This document shows, in pieces, positions 22,909-32,424 of a DNA stretch of 64,000 bases. The first letter of the stretch is position 1. Each line of letters starts with the position of its first letter. The notes beneath the pieces were generated by a model, which had not been told where the DNA came from, searched no databases, and saw only the letters and a program-made list of their open reading frames with translations. Source of the stretch: JAWSVE01 sp050789445. GTDB lineage: Bacteria > Pseudomonadota > Gammaproteobacteria > Pseudomonadales > Cellvibrionaceae. Position numbers and translations under genes: made by a program. The stretch is taken from positions 2,852,001-2,916,000 of the forward strand of contig JAILXR010000001.1 of assembly GCA_050789445.1 (NCBI GenBank), read 5' to 3'.

Positions 22909-25608
22909 CTAGTTTAGCGGCGCGTCAAAAGGGTTGTTGTAGTATTGTGCCCCAATATCTAACCATTCTGAAATTAATTTTAGCTCGTGTGAGGATAAAC
23001 GGGTAAGTCCACCATTATGGCTGCCGCCTTGAGAAAATACATTGAAGAAGTTACCCGTTGATATAGGTGATGGAGCAAGTATGGGAACATCTACGATGAT
23101 AGGGTTATTATTGGCATCTACCTCCCCTGTATCTTGAGGGACAGTACGGCGTATCAGTGTCGTACCTGCTGCATCTAGCTCTAAGACAAAATCATCTACA
23201 AAAATATCCAGATAAGACATGATCCAAAGCATTTGCTGGTTTGGATTGCGATTGAGCGCGCCAATAGGATCGCCTGTTAATTCTAATTGTCCCGCAGGAA
23301 CTTGCGCTGCACCGACGTTATTGACTTTATTGTGGCAGTCCACACAAACAGCTGACGCGTTTGCGTCATTTGTCCTGCCGGGGTAATCCCATATAGGTTG
23401 AATATGTTGTTCGTAGTTAATAATCCCACGACAGGAAGAATTCCAAATGTTTTGACAGCCGATTGAGGCTGGAGGCGTTGTATTAAGACCTATCGCTGGA
23501 TCAGTATCAGTATATTTAAGAGTGATATCAGCATCGGTTAATCCTGGATTAGCCCATTCATCGGTATATTCAATATTGAAGTTTGGAGTCCGAGGTCCGC
23601 CATTGGTTCGAGCATGCGTTTCGGCCATTGTCTCACCAAATTCAGCAATAGCTACGCTATTTGCTAAAGGTCCATCAGTTGCAGCTCCAAGATTCACTGA
23701 AGCTGGCTCTGCATTTCTTCGACCATGAGGCGCTTCACTGTTACGAGTATGACAGCCGTTGCATTCTAACGTTTCACCGGAGCGCACTTGCATCCAATTT
23801 TGATGGCGGGGACGAATACGTCCAATATTGTCATCGTGAATCGAAATAGTGAAAGCTACATCTGCGGGTACTTTAAATTTCACAGATCCATCAGGTTCAA
23901 TCGGAACATAGCCAAGGATCTCTTTCATGCGCTGGGCGCCAGCAACGCCAAAGGCATTATTATTGAAATCTCTAGTGTCGTTATCTGGTTGGCTTACCGC
24001 TTTAGTAATCCGTAAAAATCGAGCAGGTCTTGTTGCATATTGCGCCTGCCCTGGATTAGAAGTGGCAGAAATTCCTCCGGGTGCAGTATCGACACCATCA
24101 ACATCGTAGACACTTCTGATGTGAACAACACCAACGCCTTCATCAACCCACGAAGAATCAGCAGCGACTAATGGCAAGATAAGGGAAGGCCTATCTCTTG
24201 GCTCCATTGCAACTGCGTCAGTATAGATGATGCCATCCTCAGGAGAGATGACGGGTAATTGAGTTCCGTCTGTTGGATTGTATATCCACACACCATACAG
24301 TGGTGGTGCTTCTAAGATATTAGCTAAAGCAAGGTTTTCGTCTGTACACGGGACAAAAGTTGTTGGGTTTGTGGGGTCAGGATCATTGGGGTTAACCAAA
24401 CGACATTGGTTCCAAGTGACGAGCAGTCTGTCAGTATCATCATAAAAAGGTGAAGCAGAACTAAAGCGGCCATGAGGAGAAGGTGTACCATCAACAAAAA
24501 CATCAAGAAGGGATGCAGAGATTTGCCCAAGATTTGTTGTGCCAGCGTTTGCCGCTGTAGGTCGATCAATTTCAATAAAGTTTTCAGAGTCTATTAAAAC
24601 CATATCGCCACCAAAACGGTCATCGATTCGAGGTTTTAAATTCACCAATATTTGACCGTTTGGCATTTCTCGAGGTTGTGAAAAAACGGCTTCTATATCA
24701 TTTGTTCCGGCAACGTTAGTGCCCGTATCTTGACTGTGAAAGCCGTAATGAATCTGTAAATCAGAACCATCAGGATTAATGGTGTATAAGCTAACGTTAT
24801 CGCGTGTGTAATTATCCCAACGCAAAAATAGAATGCGTCCGTCAGATAAAACAGTGGGTTGCAAATCATGGCTTTGATTGTAAGTAATTTGTTCGAGGCC
24901 TTGCCCATCATCATCCATAACGTGCAATACAAAACTGTACTCACCGTTTGTATTGTCTTCGTGCATGGCGGCGTAACGAGTTTTGCCGTCGTCGAGCAAA
25001 ATTGCTTTTGATCGCTGTTGTCTATCTGAAGAAAAAACAATTCGATCATCAGCTAAGTAATGCGGTGCAATATCATGTGCTTCTTGAGCTGTCGTTACAT
25101 CAGAAATGATGGGCCGAAGAATATCAGTAGGTAATTCGTATTCCCAAATATCCCACTTTGCTTGCTCGTCATCATCGAGATCGGGATCGTCTGGTGCGCG
25201 CATGGCGAAAACAAGTTTTGTACCGTCATAAGAAACTTCGACATCTTTTACATCATAGAGAGCACCTGCCGGCCAAGCCCTATCGGTGATATTGATTTCA
25301 TCAGCACCTGGTGCGGCACGATCACGAATATATAATGCGGCACCCCCATTAAATTCGTAGGGATCTAGAAAATTTTCAGGAAGGGTTTCCGTGATATCAC
25401 CATCGTTATCTTCGTCATCCACATCAACGGGTACAGCACGTTTAACATAAGCAATCGGCAAATCAACAACCACTGGATCAGGCGACTGACTTCCGCCTCC
25501 ACCACTTCCGCCGCCGCAAGCAGTTAAAAATAATGCGAGAATGCTCGCATTTGCTTTTAATAAAAGACTGAGCGAGTTTCGACGAAAAAAATAATGTGAC
25601 CCAAACAT
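22909..25608 (-). CDS. HzsA-like haem lipoprotein
   Basis: From ATG 25608 the protein has about 899 residues. The lipobox is 'FLTAC' followed by a Gly/Ser linker. The N-terminal half resembles a beta-propeller with TolB-like repeats ('DIAPHYLADDRIVFSSDRQQ', 'DLQPTVLSDGRILFLRWDNY'). Two c-type haem motifs follow: CNGCH (23749-23763) and CVDCH (23332-23346). This layout matches proteins related to the hydrazine synthase alpha subunit (HzsA), which occur widely outside anammox bacteria without known function. Start choice: AGGA 9 nt upstream of ATG 25608; a frame open to 25692 would place 28 residues before it. It heads the minus-strand set. Confidence 0.85.
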   Translation of the reverse strand: MFGSHYFFRRNSLSLLLKANASILALFLTACGGGSGGGGSQSPDPVVVDLPIAYVKRAVPVDVDDEDNDGDITETLPENFLDPYEFNGGAALYIRDRAAPGADEINITDRAWPAGALYDVKDVEVSYDGTKLVFAMRAPDDPDLDDDEQAKWDIWEYELPTDILRPIISDVTTAQEAHDIAPHYLADDRIVFSSDRQQRSKAILLDDGKTRYAAMHEDNTNGEYSFVLHVMDDDGQGLEQITYNQSHDLQPTVLSDGRILFLRWDNYTRDNVSLYTINPDGSDLQIHYGFHSQDTGTNVAGTNDIEAVFSQPREMPNGQILVNLKPRIDDRFGGDMVLIDSENFIEIDRPTAANAGTTNLGQISASLLDVFVDGTPSPHGRFSSASPFYDDTDRLLVTWNQCRLVNPNDPDPTNPTTFVPCTDENLALANILEAPPLYGVWIYNPTDGTQLPVISPEDGIIYTDAVAMEPRDRPSLILPLVAADSSWVDEGVGVVHIRSVYDVDGVDTAPGGISATSNPGQAQYATRPARFLRITKAVSQPDNDTRDFNNNAFGVAGAQRMKEILGYVPIEPDGSVKFKVPADVAFTISIHDDNIGRIRPRHQNWMQVRSGETLECNGCHTRNSEAPHGRRNAEPASVNLGAATDGPLANSVAIAEFGETMAETHARTNGGPRTPNFNIEYTDEWANPGLTDADITLKYTDTDPAIGLNTTPPASIGCQNIWNSSCRGIINYEQHIQPIWDYPGRTNDANASAVCVDCHNKVNNVGAAQVPAGQLELTGDPIGALNRNPNQQMLWIMSYLDIFVDDFVLELDAAGTTLIRRTVPQDTGEVDANNNPIIVDVPILAPSPISTGNFFNVFSQGGSHNGGLTRLSSHELKLISEWLDIGAQYYNNPFDAPLN

Positions 25609-26203
25609 TGCTGTGATTCCTAAAAGATGAAAGTTCCTAAAATATTGTGATGCAGTACGCAAAGCAAAAGGCATAACTTTAAGTATCAGCACAAAATCTT
25701 TTTCGCATTATTTTTTTGAAAAATTCATGCGAAGATTTATTAATTAACAAACCAGACAATATCAAAAGTATTCTACTGAATGAAAAAAAATATTCATCTC
25801 ATCAAGTCACGGTTTTGAAGTCGTTATATTAAGTTGGTTCGTTACTTTTGATAGCAGTATGCCGCGATTGCAGACGATCGGCTACTTTCTGGCGACGAAA
25901 TAGCGGTTTATATGGTTGCAACGGAAGGTGTTGAATATTAGGAGCTATTTTGTGTGAACAGCTCGACACTTATAAGGTAACTTTCGATAAAGTGGTTTCA
26001 GATTTTGTTCAAATTCTCTAGGATTTTACTGGGCCGATTAGGTAATCAATTTGTTATTAGGCATAATACTTTCCAAGTTCTAAGCTTAATAAAAGTTTTA
26101 AGAAAAACAAAAATTCTCAACAGCTTTCAAGCGCTTTACACATCTCATGTGATTTGCTGTTTTGTTGAGACAAGTTTCAAGAATTTTTTTTCAGGAAATA
26201 ATT
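25609..26203. other. Divergent promoter region between two haem-protein genes
   Basis: These 595 bases separate the minus-strand HzsA-like gene from the plus-strand cytochrome gene and should hold both promoters. The part near 25690-25800 is AT-rich with long A and T runs. The part at 25850-25960 is more GC-balanced but contains no credible gene. I see no tRNA, hairpin with T-tract, or named operator. Confidence 0.45.
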
Positions 26204-27496
26204 GTGGTCATCAAACGAAACCAACACTTACAAAAAATGTCAGCACTGGTGCTTGCAACAGCATGCGCTGTCTTTGTTGCACAGTCCTCTTTCGCAGGAA
26301 CTATCGAGCAAGCGAAACGAATACATGAGCGCCTGACTGGATTGCCTCCGACAGAGGCAACGTTGACAGCCATGGATTCACAAATCCAAGCAGATAGTGG
26401 TAGTGGTGTTACTGCTGCTTTAAACGTTATGAACGGTGTTTACGGTTCTGAACCAGTCGAAGGTTTTTTGGGTGGAACGCTTAAACGCATGGCTGCCCCG
26501 TGGACTAATCGTGATCAAGATCCGTTTGAGCCATTGAATGATTACATCGCCACTTTTATAGGTCTTGTTAAGGATGGTGCTGATTATCGACAAATTCTGT
26601 CGGGCGATATTGTTTATACCAGTACAGCAAATGGTTTATCGCCCTATTCTGCCAGCAATAATAGCCATTATGATGATATCGAGTCACAAGCAGTTTCATT
26701 AGAAACACTTTCGTTGCAAACACAATCAAGCCTGACTGGTTTGGAATCTGCTGCCACAGCGGGCGTGATGACAACAAGAGCGGGTGCAAAAGCATTTTTT
26801 GTCGCGGGAACTAATCGTGCGATGTTACGTTTTACATTGATGAGTCAGCTTTGCCGAGATTTAGAACAAATGGAGGATATTAGCGGTGTTCCAGACCGTA
26901 TTCGCCAAGATGTGTCTCGAAGTCCTGGTGGCGATAGCCGATTATTTTTAACGGGCTGTGTTGGTTGTCATATTGGTATGGATCCATTGGCTCAGGCATT
27001 CGCTTATTATAATTACAATGATCCAGATGATGACCCTGCAACTGATAATGGCAATCTTGTCTATAACACAACACCACAACCAAATCCTGAGCTGGGAATT
27101 GACACACGTGTTCAGCCTAAATACCACATAAATGCTGCTAACTTCCCCTATGGCTATGTCACTCCAGATGATGATTGGGATAACTATTGGAGAGAAGGGC
27201 TAAATGAATCCGCTGGTTGGGATTATGGTAATGACTCTCCCGGTGGTTCAGGTACGGGTGCAAAATCTATGGGCCGCGAGTTAGCTAATAGTTATGCATT
27301 CGCGCAATGCCAAGTGAAAAAAGTATTTCAGGCAGTTTGTTTGCGAGATCCAGCGGCTTTGGTCGATGGGTTTGGCAACACAATCAACAATCTAGATGCC
27401 ACACAAGTGTCGATCATGACAGATAATTTCAGAACGAGTGGTTACAACATGAAGCAAGTGTTTGCTGAAACCGCTGACTACTGCAAAGGAAACTAA
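26204..27496 (+). CDS. Exported cytochrome c-like protein with one CXXCH motif
   Basis: From GTG 26204 the protein has about 430 residues with a signal peptide ending 'SSFA'. A single haem motif, CVGCH (26957-26971), is followed by 'IGMDPLAQAFAYYNY', which resembles the CXXCH...MDP region of the planctomycete-type DUF1588/DUF1592 haem proteins. The N-terminal 'RIHERLTGLPPTEATLTAM' also recalls that group. GTG 26204 is preferred because AGGA lies 8 nt upstream and gives a normal signal peptide; ATG 26237 is an alternative. It is followed after 3 bases by another haem protein, so they are one operon. Electron donor and acceptor are unknown. Confidence 0.8.
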   Translation: MVIKRNQHLQKMSALVLATACAVFVAQSSFAGTIEQAKRIHERLTGLPPTEATLTAMDSQIQADSGSGVTAALNVMNGVYGSEPVEGFLGGTLKRMAAPWTNRDQDPFEPLNDYIATFIGLVKDGADYRQILSGDIVYTSTANGLSPYSASNNSHYDDIESQAVSLETLSLQTQSSLTGLESAATAGVMTTRAGAKAFFVAGTNRAMLRFTLMSQLCRDLEQMEDISGVPDRIRQDVSRSPGGDSRLFLTGCVGCHIGMDPLAQAFAYYNYNDPDDDPATDNGNLVYNTTPQPNPELGIDTRVQPKYHINAANFPYGYVTPDDDWDNYWREGLNESAGWDYGNDSPGGSGTGAKSMGRELANSYAFAQCQVKKVFQAVCLRDPAALVDGFGNTINNLDATQVSIMTDNFRTSGYNMKQVFAETADYCKGN

Positions 27497-27499
27497 GAA

Positions 27500-30124
27500 G
27501 TGATAGGTCTTATGTACAAAAAAATAGATCACCTCAGTATGATTCGTGGCCTTAAGCTATTGATGTTGACGTCAATAGCAGTGGGTTTGTTATCTGGTTT
27601 TACGAGCTGTAGTTCGGGAAGCGGAAGTGACGGCGATACCAATGTCAATGCAGGTGGTGGTGGCGGTAGTGCAGGATTAACTTACTCCGGACCGGCTCCT
27701 CTTTCGACAGATGTGCAAGAATTTAAATTAAATGTTTGGGACAACCTAGTCGCTGATAACCGTTGCGGTGGTTGTCATAAACAAGGTGGTGCAGGAACCA
27801 CTTCTTTTGTTCGCGATGATGATATCAATGCCGCTTATCAAGCTGCGTTAAGCGTTGCAGATTTAGAAGTTCCAGCGAACTCCACTTTAGTACAAAGAAT
27901 GGCTCAAGGTCATAACTGTTGGGACAGCAGTAACAATGTTTGTGCTACTTTGATGGAGCAATACATTCAGCGCTGGGCTGATTCAACAACAGCTGCTGCA
28001 ACAGTAGTAACCATTCAGCCTATTGCTCCTTTGACTGATCCTGGTGCGAGTTTAAATTTTCCAACGACATCGACAGATTTTGAAACACTTATTCATACAC
28101 CCATTCTTCGTCCTTATTGCGGGCGATGCCATTCAGAAGATGGTAGCCAAAGGCGACAGCAACCCTATTTCGCAAGCTCAGATGTTTCAGCCGCTTACGA
28201 TGCTGTTCGTTCAAAGATTGATTTAAATAATCCATCAAATTCTCGTTTAGTTTATCGTTTAGCAATTGAGCCCCATAACAATTGCTGGGATCCCAATGAT
28301 GCAGGTGGTCCCGTGAACTGTCCTTCAAATGCAACAGAAATGGAAAGTGCCATTACTGCATTTGTAAATACGTTAGGCGCTCCTGATCAGGTGGATACCG
28401 ATGCATTGCGTGTGAGTAAGGCGTTAAGTTTTCCTGCATCACCAGATCAAGGTCAAAGTGCAAATTCAGGCGGACGTTTTGAATCAAACATTATTGCTAA
28501 ATATGAATTTAAACAGTTAGATCCGAACGATCCTGATCGTATTGTTGATACAAGTGGTGTTGCCCCGCAATTAGATTTAACGCGTAGTGGCGACGCACGA
28601 TTCGTGTCAAGTTGGGGAATGGAATTTTTCGGGCCAACGGGTAGAGCGCAAGGCCGCACGAGTAACAGTGTAAAACTTTACGATTTGATTACGTTGACGG
28701 GTGAATTTAGTATTGAAGCATGGGCGATCCCTGCAAATGTGACCCAGGATAATATTCGTCGAATCATTGCATATTCTGGGGGTGAGTCAGAGCGTAACTT
28801 TACGCTTGGCCAAACGCTTTATGATTATGACACGCTTGTGCGCACCACCAGTGTTGATAGTAATCCAAATGGTGCGCCACTATATTCAACGCCTAATGCT
28901 GATGAAGTGTTACAAGCAAGCTTGCAGCATGTTGTTGTTAACTTCGACCCTATTAATGGCCGTAGCATTTATGTGAATGGCGAATTAGTAACTTCTGATC
29001 CCGATCTTTTGGCGGGAAGTAATTTAAGTAATTGGAATAATGCGTTTGTACTTGTACTAGGCAACGAAACTGTCAACAACGATTTAGATTGGCGCGGGAC
29101 TTTACGATTTGCTGCTGTTCATAATCGTGTATTAACACCAGAACAAATTGCAGCAAATTTTAATGTGGGTGTTGGTCAGAAATATTATATGCCTTTTAGT
29201 ATTTCTCATTTAGTGAACATTCCTGATGCGTATATCGTTTTTGAAGTAGAGCGCTTTGATGACTACAGTTACTTGTTTAACGAGCCGTTCTTTACTGTTT
29301 TAGATCCGAATGCAGTGTTGCCAAGTGATATTCAAATTCAAGGAATGCGAATTGGTATTAATGGTCGTGAAGCAACAACCGGACAAGCTTACGCAAAAAT
29401 GGATATCACAATTACTGATACAGCATACCAAGCGGCTGAAAATAATTGGTTGCGACTTTCAGATTTAGGAATTCCTGTCGCAGGAACAATTATTCAAAGT
29501 GAGAAAATTCTTCCGGAGACAGATGAGTTCTTTTTATCTTTTGAAGCGATTGCAGGGTTAACTTCTTCAGTTGATCGCAGCACGCCTGATTATCCAAATG
29601 TTTCTTTGGGTTCTATTGCTTATGAGCAATCTGATATTGGTTTAAAGCATTTTTACGAAATCGATGAAATGTTTTCTTTCGTGACTGGAGTGCCAAAAGA
29701 TAATTCAATCGTAGCGGCATCTTTTGCACAATTAAAAACACAGTTGCCATCAAGTGAAGACCCCATTGGTTTTGCAACTTCAAATCAAATGGGCATTGCG
29801 CAATTTTCGGCTTCTTATTGTGAGGCTTTGGCAACGGATTCGTCACTAAGGTCGGCGATGTGGCCAGCTGTTAATTTTACTCAGCGGCTAAATGACCAGC
29901 GTGCTGCTTTACTTGATCCTTTGCTACAAAAATTAGCAGCACATCGAATTGGCGGTGGTGCACATTTGATAACGCAGGCTGACCCTGCAGATGTCGAAGC
30001 AGATATTGATACGTTGCTAACTGCGTTAAGCACGGCGCAAACAGGAAATCAGGCGAATGGTGAAGCTACAGCGATAGCTGTCTGCACGGCGGTATTTTCA
30101 AGTGCAATTGCAACCATTCAGTAA
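27500..30124 (+). CDS. Lipoprotein with duplicated CXXCH module and LamG-like domain
   Basis: The 874-residue protein has a lipobox-like site ('SGFTSC') and a Gly/Ser linker. Two tandem modules of about 90 residues follow, each with CXXCH (CGGCH 27764-27778; CGRCH 28118-28132), then a 'LV.R(M/L)A...HNCWD' segment and a second Cys. A concanavalin A/LamG-like domain at about residues 330-560 follows ('FSIEAWAIPANV', 'IYVNGELV'), and then an unrecognised C-terminal part. LamG domains bind glycans or proteins. GTG 27500 and ATG 27512 are both possible starts. It looks like a surface haem protein with a binding domain; substrate unknown. Confidence 0.82.
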   Translation: MIGLMYKKIDHLSMIRGLKLLMLTSIAVGLLSGFTSCSSGSGSDGDTNVNAGGGGGSAGLTYSGPAPLSTDVQEFKLNVWDNLVADNRCGGCHKQGGAGTTSFVRDDDINAAYQAALSVADLEVPANSTLVQRMAQGHNCWDSSNNVCATLMEQYIQRWADSTTAAATVVTIQPIAPLTDPGASLNFPTTSTDFETLIHTPILRPYCGRCHSEDGSQRRQQPYFASSDVSAAYDAVRSKIDLNNPSNSRLVYRLAIEPHNNCWDPNDAGGPVNCPSNATEMESAITAFVNTLGAPDQVDTDALRVSKALSFPASPDQGQSANSGGRFESNIIAKYEFKQLDPNDPDRIVDTSGVAPQLDLTRSGDARFVSSWGMEFFGPTGRAQGRTSNSVKLYDLITLTGEFSIEAWAIPANVTQDNIRRIIAYSGGESERNFTLGQTLYDYDTLVRTTSVDSNPNGAPLYSTPNADEVLQASLQHVVVNFDPINGRSIYVNGELVTSDPDLLAGSNLSNWNNAFVLVLGNETVNNDLDWRGTLRFAAVHNRVLTPEQIAANFNVGVGQKYYMPFSISHLVNIPDAYIVFEVERFDDYSYLFNEPFFTVLDPNAVLPSDIQIQGMRIGINGREATTGQAYAKMDITITDTAYQAAENNWLRLSDLGIPVAGTIIQSEKILPETDEFFLSFEAIAGLTSSVDRSTPDYPNVSLGSIAYEQSDIGLKHFYEIDEMFSFVTGVPKDNSIVAASFAQLKTQLPSSEDPIGFATSNQMGIAQFSASYCEALATDSSLRSAMWPAVNFTQRLNDQRAALLDPLLQKLAAHRIGGGAHLITQADPADVEADIDTLLTALSTAQTGNQANGEATAIAVCTAVFSSAIATIQ

Positions 30125-30226
30125 GTATTGAAAAATTAATTTTTTTTTGATTGAGACAATCAAACAAAAACTGAAAAGATGATTTGAATAGCGTCGAGAA
30201 AAATTCGGCGAATTGAGGAAAACATT

Positions 30227-31900
30227 ATGTCCAAGCGCAGTAAATTTATACCACTTGATCAGCCGTTATTTCATGCTGATCATGCCCGGCCTAAAACACG
30301 GCGAGACTTTCTTGCTCAAGGTTTTACGACCGGTACTGGTTTAGCGCTATGTAGTCCAATGGCCCTTTTAAGTCAGCAAGTTAATGCAGCACTAACTATT
30401 ACCAGTGAATTGCCAGCAGGGTGCCGTACCGGTGCAGCGGGTAACGATAAAATTCCTTTTATTTGTTTTGATTTGGCAGGCGGTGCAAACATTGCTGGCT
30501 CAAATGTTTTAGTCGGCAAGCAAGGTGGCCAATTAGATATTCTTGATACAGCGGGCTACAACAAACAAGGTTTGCCTGGTGATCAGGTTCCTGTGATTAG
30601 TAATGATCCAGCAGTTCCTAATCAGTTTGTTGATGAAAGTTTTGGTTTGGCGTTTCATTCTGATAGTCAGATGTTAGCGGGTATGACAGAAAGAGCCGGT
30701 ACTGCTGCTGTATTTGATGCATCAACTTTTACTAATGGTGCTGTCATTCCGGCCCGCTCTCAAAATGACACGGGTAATAATCCTCATAACCCCATGTATG
30801 GTATTGCGCGTGCTGGAAACGTTGAAGTGTCAGCAGGAGTTCCCAGTGGTTTAGGTGGCGCTAATGGTGAGGTGATTGCGTTAATTGGTTCTCGAAATGC
30901 TGATTCTGGCGGCAACTCAATGGCGCCAGCTTCCATGATTGATTTAGCTTTCCGTCCAACAAAAGTAGATAGGCCAGCTGATGCTCGTGGCCTGGTCGAT
31001 CTCGGTGGTCTTTTAAATTTACCGGGCTCTGAAGCAGAGAGAACAGCAATTCTTGAAGCGGCTTTTAGATTAAGTGACGATAAACTTGATCGGTTAAGTA
31101 CCGGGCTGTCTGGTAATACAGGTATTGGTAATATCTCGGATGCTGAACTTCGTGATGCTCTAAAATGTTCATTTGCACAAAGTGCGGATTTAGCGGACAG
31201 GTTTGGAGCGGGTTCGGATGCCTTGGACCCCTTGTCAGATCCAATTATTAATGGCCAAATATTTACAAGTGGCGAGCTTTCAGGCGATAGAGAATTTGCA
31301 AAAACGGCATCGGTTATGAAGTTGGTTATCGATGGTTTAGCGGGTGCCGGTACGATCACTATGGGTGGCTATGATTACCACACGGGTGATAGACGTACCG
31401 GTGAAGGACGTGATTTACGTGCGGGTCGCTGCATTGGTGCTTGTCTAGCTTATGCTGCCGCAATGAATAAACCTGTGATGATTTATGTTGTGAGTGATGG
31501 GTCTGTATTCAGTAATGGCATGCTTGATAATTCAGCTGAAGGACGTGGTAAAGGTGTTTGGACGGGTGATAGCCAACAAACAGCGTCGGCCTTTTTCTTG
31601 GTTTATGATCCTCGTCGTCGGCCCGTGCTTAGTACAGGAGGTTCAGTTGCTGATCCTGCAATGCATCAGCAATTAGGTTGGATGACTGGCGCGGGTAATG
31701 TACAAACGACTTCTAGTCCTGCGGCCAATAACGTTGAAGCATTAGTGAATATGGTTGTATTAAATTACATGGCCTTACATGGTGAGACCGGTTCGTTCAG
31801 TGCGAAATTCCCGAATCATGGCTTAGGATCAAATAGCGATCTTGATCGCTGGACTGCATTTGAGCCTCTATATACTGGTACTATGGGGAACCCTGTGTAG
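30227..31900 (+). CDS. Tat-exported protein, DUF1501-like
   Basis: The 557-residue protein has a twin-arginine signal (TRRDFLAQG at about residue 24, then a hydrophobic segment ending 'VNA'), so it should cross the membrane folded. The mature part carries 'FICFDLAGGANIAGSNVLVGK' and 'YDYHTGDRRTGEGRDLRAG' segments that recall the DUF1501 group of Tat-exported, alkaline-phosphatase-fold proteins. Those are often encoded next to CXXCH proteins of the DUF1549/DUF1592 type, as here. No reaction can be assigned. It follows the LamG haem lipoprotein after 102 bases and ends the plus-strand set. Confidence 0.8.
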   Translation: MSKRSKFIPLDQPLFHADHARPKTRRDFLAQGFTTGTGLALCSPMALLSQQVNAALTITSELPAGCRTGAAGNDKIPFICFDLAGGANIAGSNVLVGKQGGQLDILDTAGYNKQGLPGDQVPVISNDPAVPNQFVDESFGLAFHSDSQMLAGMTERAGTAAVFDASTFTNGAVIPARSQNDTGNNPHNPMYGIARAGNVEVSAGVPSGLGGANGEVIALIGSRNADSGGNSMAPASMIDLAFRPTKVDRPADARGLVDLGGLLNLPGSEAERTAILEAAFRLSDDKLDRLSTGLSGNTGIGNISDAELRDALKCSFAQSADLADRFGAGSDALDPLSDPIINGQIFTSGELSGDREFAKTASVMKLVIDGLAGAGTITMGGYDYHTGDRRTGEGRDLRAGRCIGACLAYAAAMNKPVMIYVVSDGSVFSNGMLDNSAEGRGKGVWTGDSQQTASAFFLVYDPRRRPVLSTGGSVADPAMHQQLGWMTGAGNVQTTSSPAANNVEALVNMVVLNYMALHGETGSFSAKFPNHGLGSNSDLDRWTAFEPLYTGTMGNPV

Positions 31901-31930
31901 TTTTTTGAATCCTAAAAATCTATCAACATA

Positions 31931-31957
31931 AAAAAACCGGCGTTAGCCGGTTTTTTT
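31931..31957 (+). terminator. Rho-independent terminator
   Basis: A perfect 11-bp stem (six A, then CCGGC; loop GTTA; GCCGG, then T residues) ends in a T-tract, 30 nt after the stop of the Tat protein gene. Confidence 0.9.
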
Positions 31958-32424
31958 ATGTGTCATGTATCATCCTTGAAATGAAGCGATACGTATTAAC
32001 CCAACGGTTATCGCTAACACAAGAAAAACAGTTAGCTTAATCTACGTTTCCTCACCAAAAATTGCACAGTGGTTTATACTTGAAAAATTATGTCAGTCAG
32101 TATCCTATTTTGTGAAGGACGGTAAAGTCTTAAGACAGCTTATAAACCTAAAGATAGACTCGCTGTCAGTTAGATAGTAAGTCTTCTTTATCCTGCTTCA
32201 TGTTTGTAGATATTTTAATGGGCTAAAAATTGAATACTGACAGGTACAGAGCGTTATCAAGTAGATAACGATTTCTGCAATGAAAGGACTCAAATGCAAT
32301 AACATTTCATTTCTGCTTTCGTTGAAATTAATATAGCAAGTAAAAACATTTTCTTTGTTAACGCCATTGAATTTTAAAGGCGTAGCGGATACAGCGAATT
32401 TAGCAGCTAAGAGGAAGATCAATA
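31958..32424. other. Region upstream of the RND pump genes
   Basis: No gene is supported here. A perfect 7-bp inverted repeat (CGTTATC, 5 nt, GATAACG) lies at 32252-32270, about 155 bases before the adaptor gene. It could be an operator for a repressor of the pump; no regulator gene is adjacent. A minus-strand open frame (32198-32662) mostly overlaps the adaptor gene and is taken as chance. Confidence 0.45.

Noticed and set aside
30784..31359. Minus-strand open frame of 191 codons inside the Tat protein gene
   Set aside because: Fully antisense to a well-supported gene; its product shows no family pattern.
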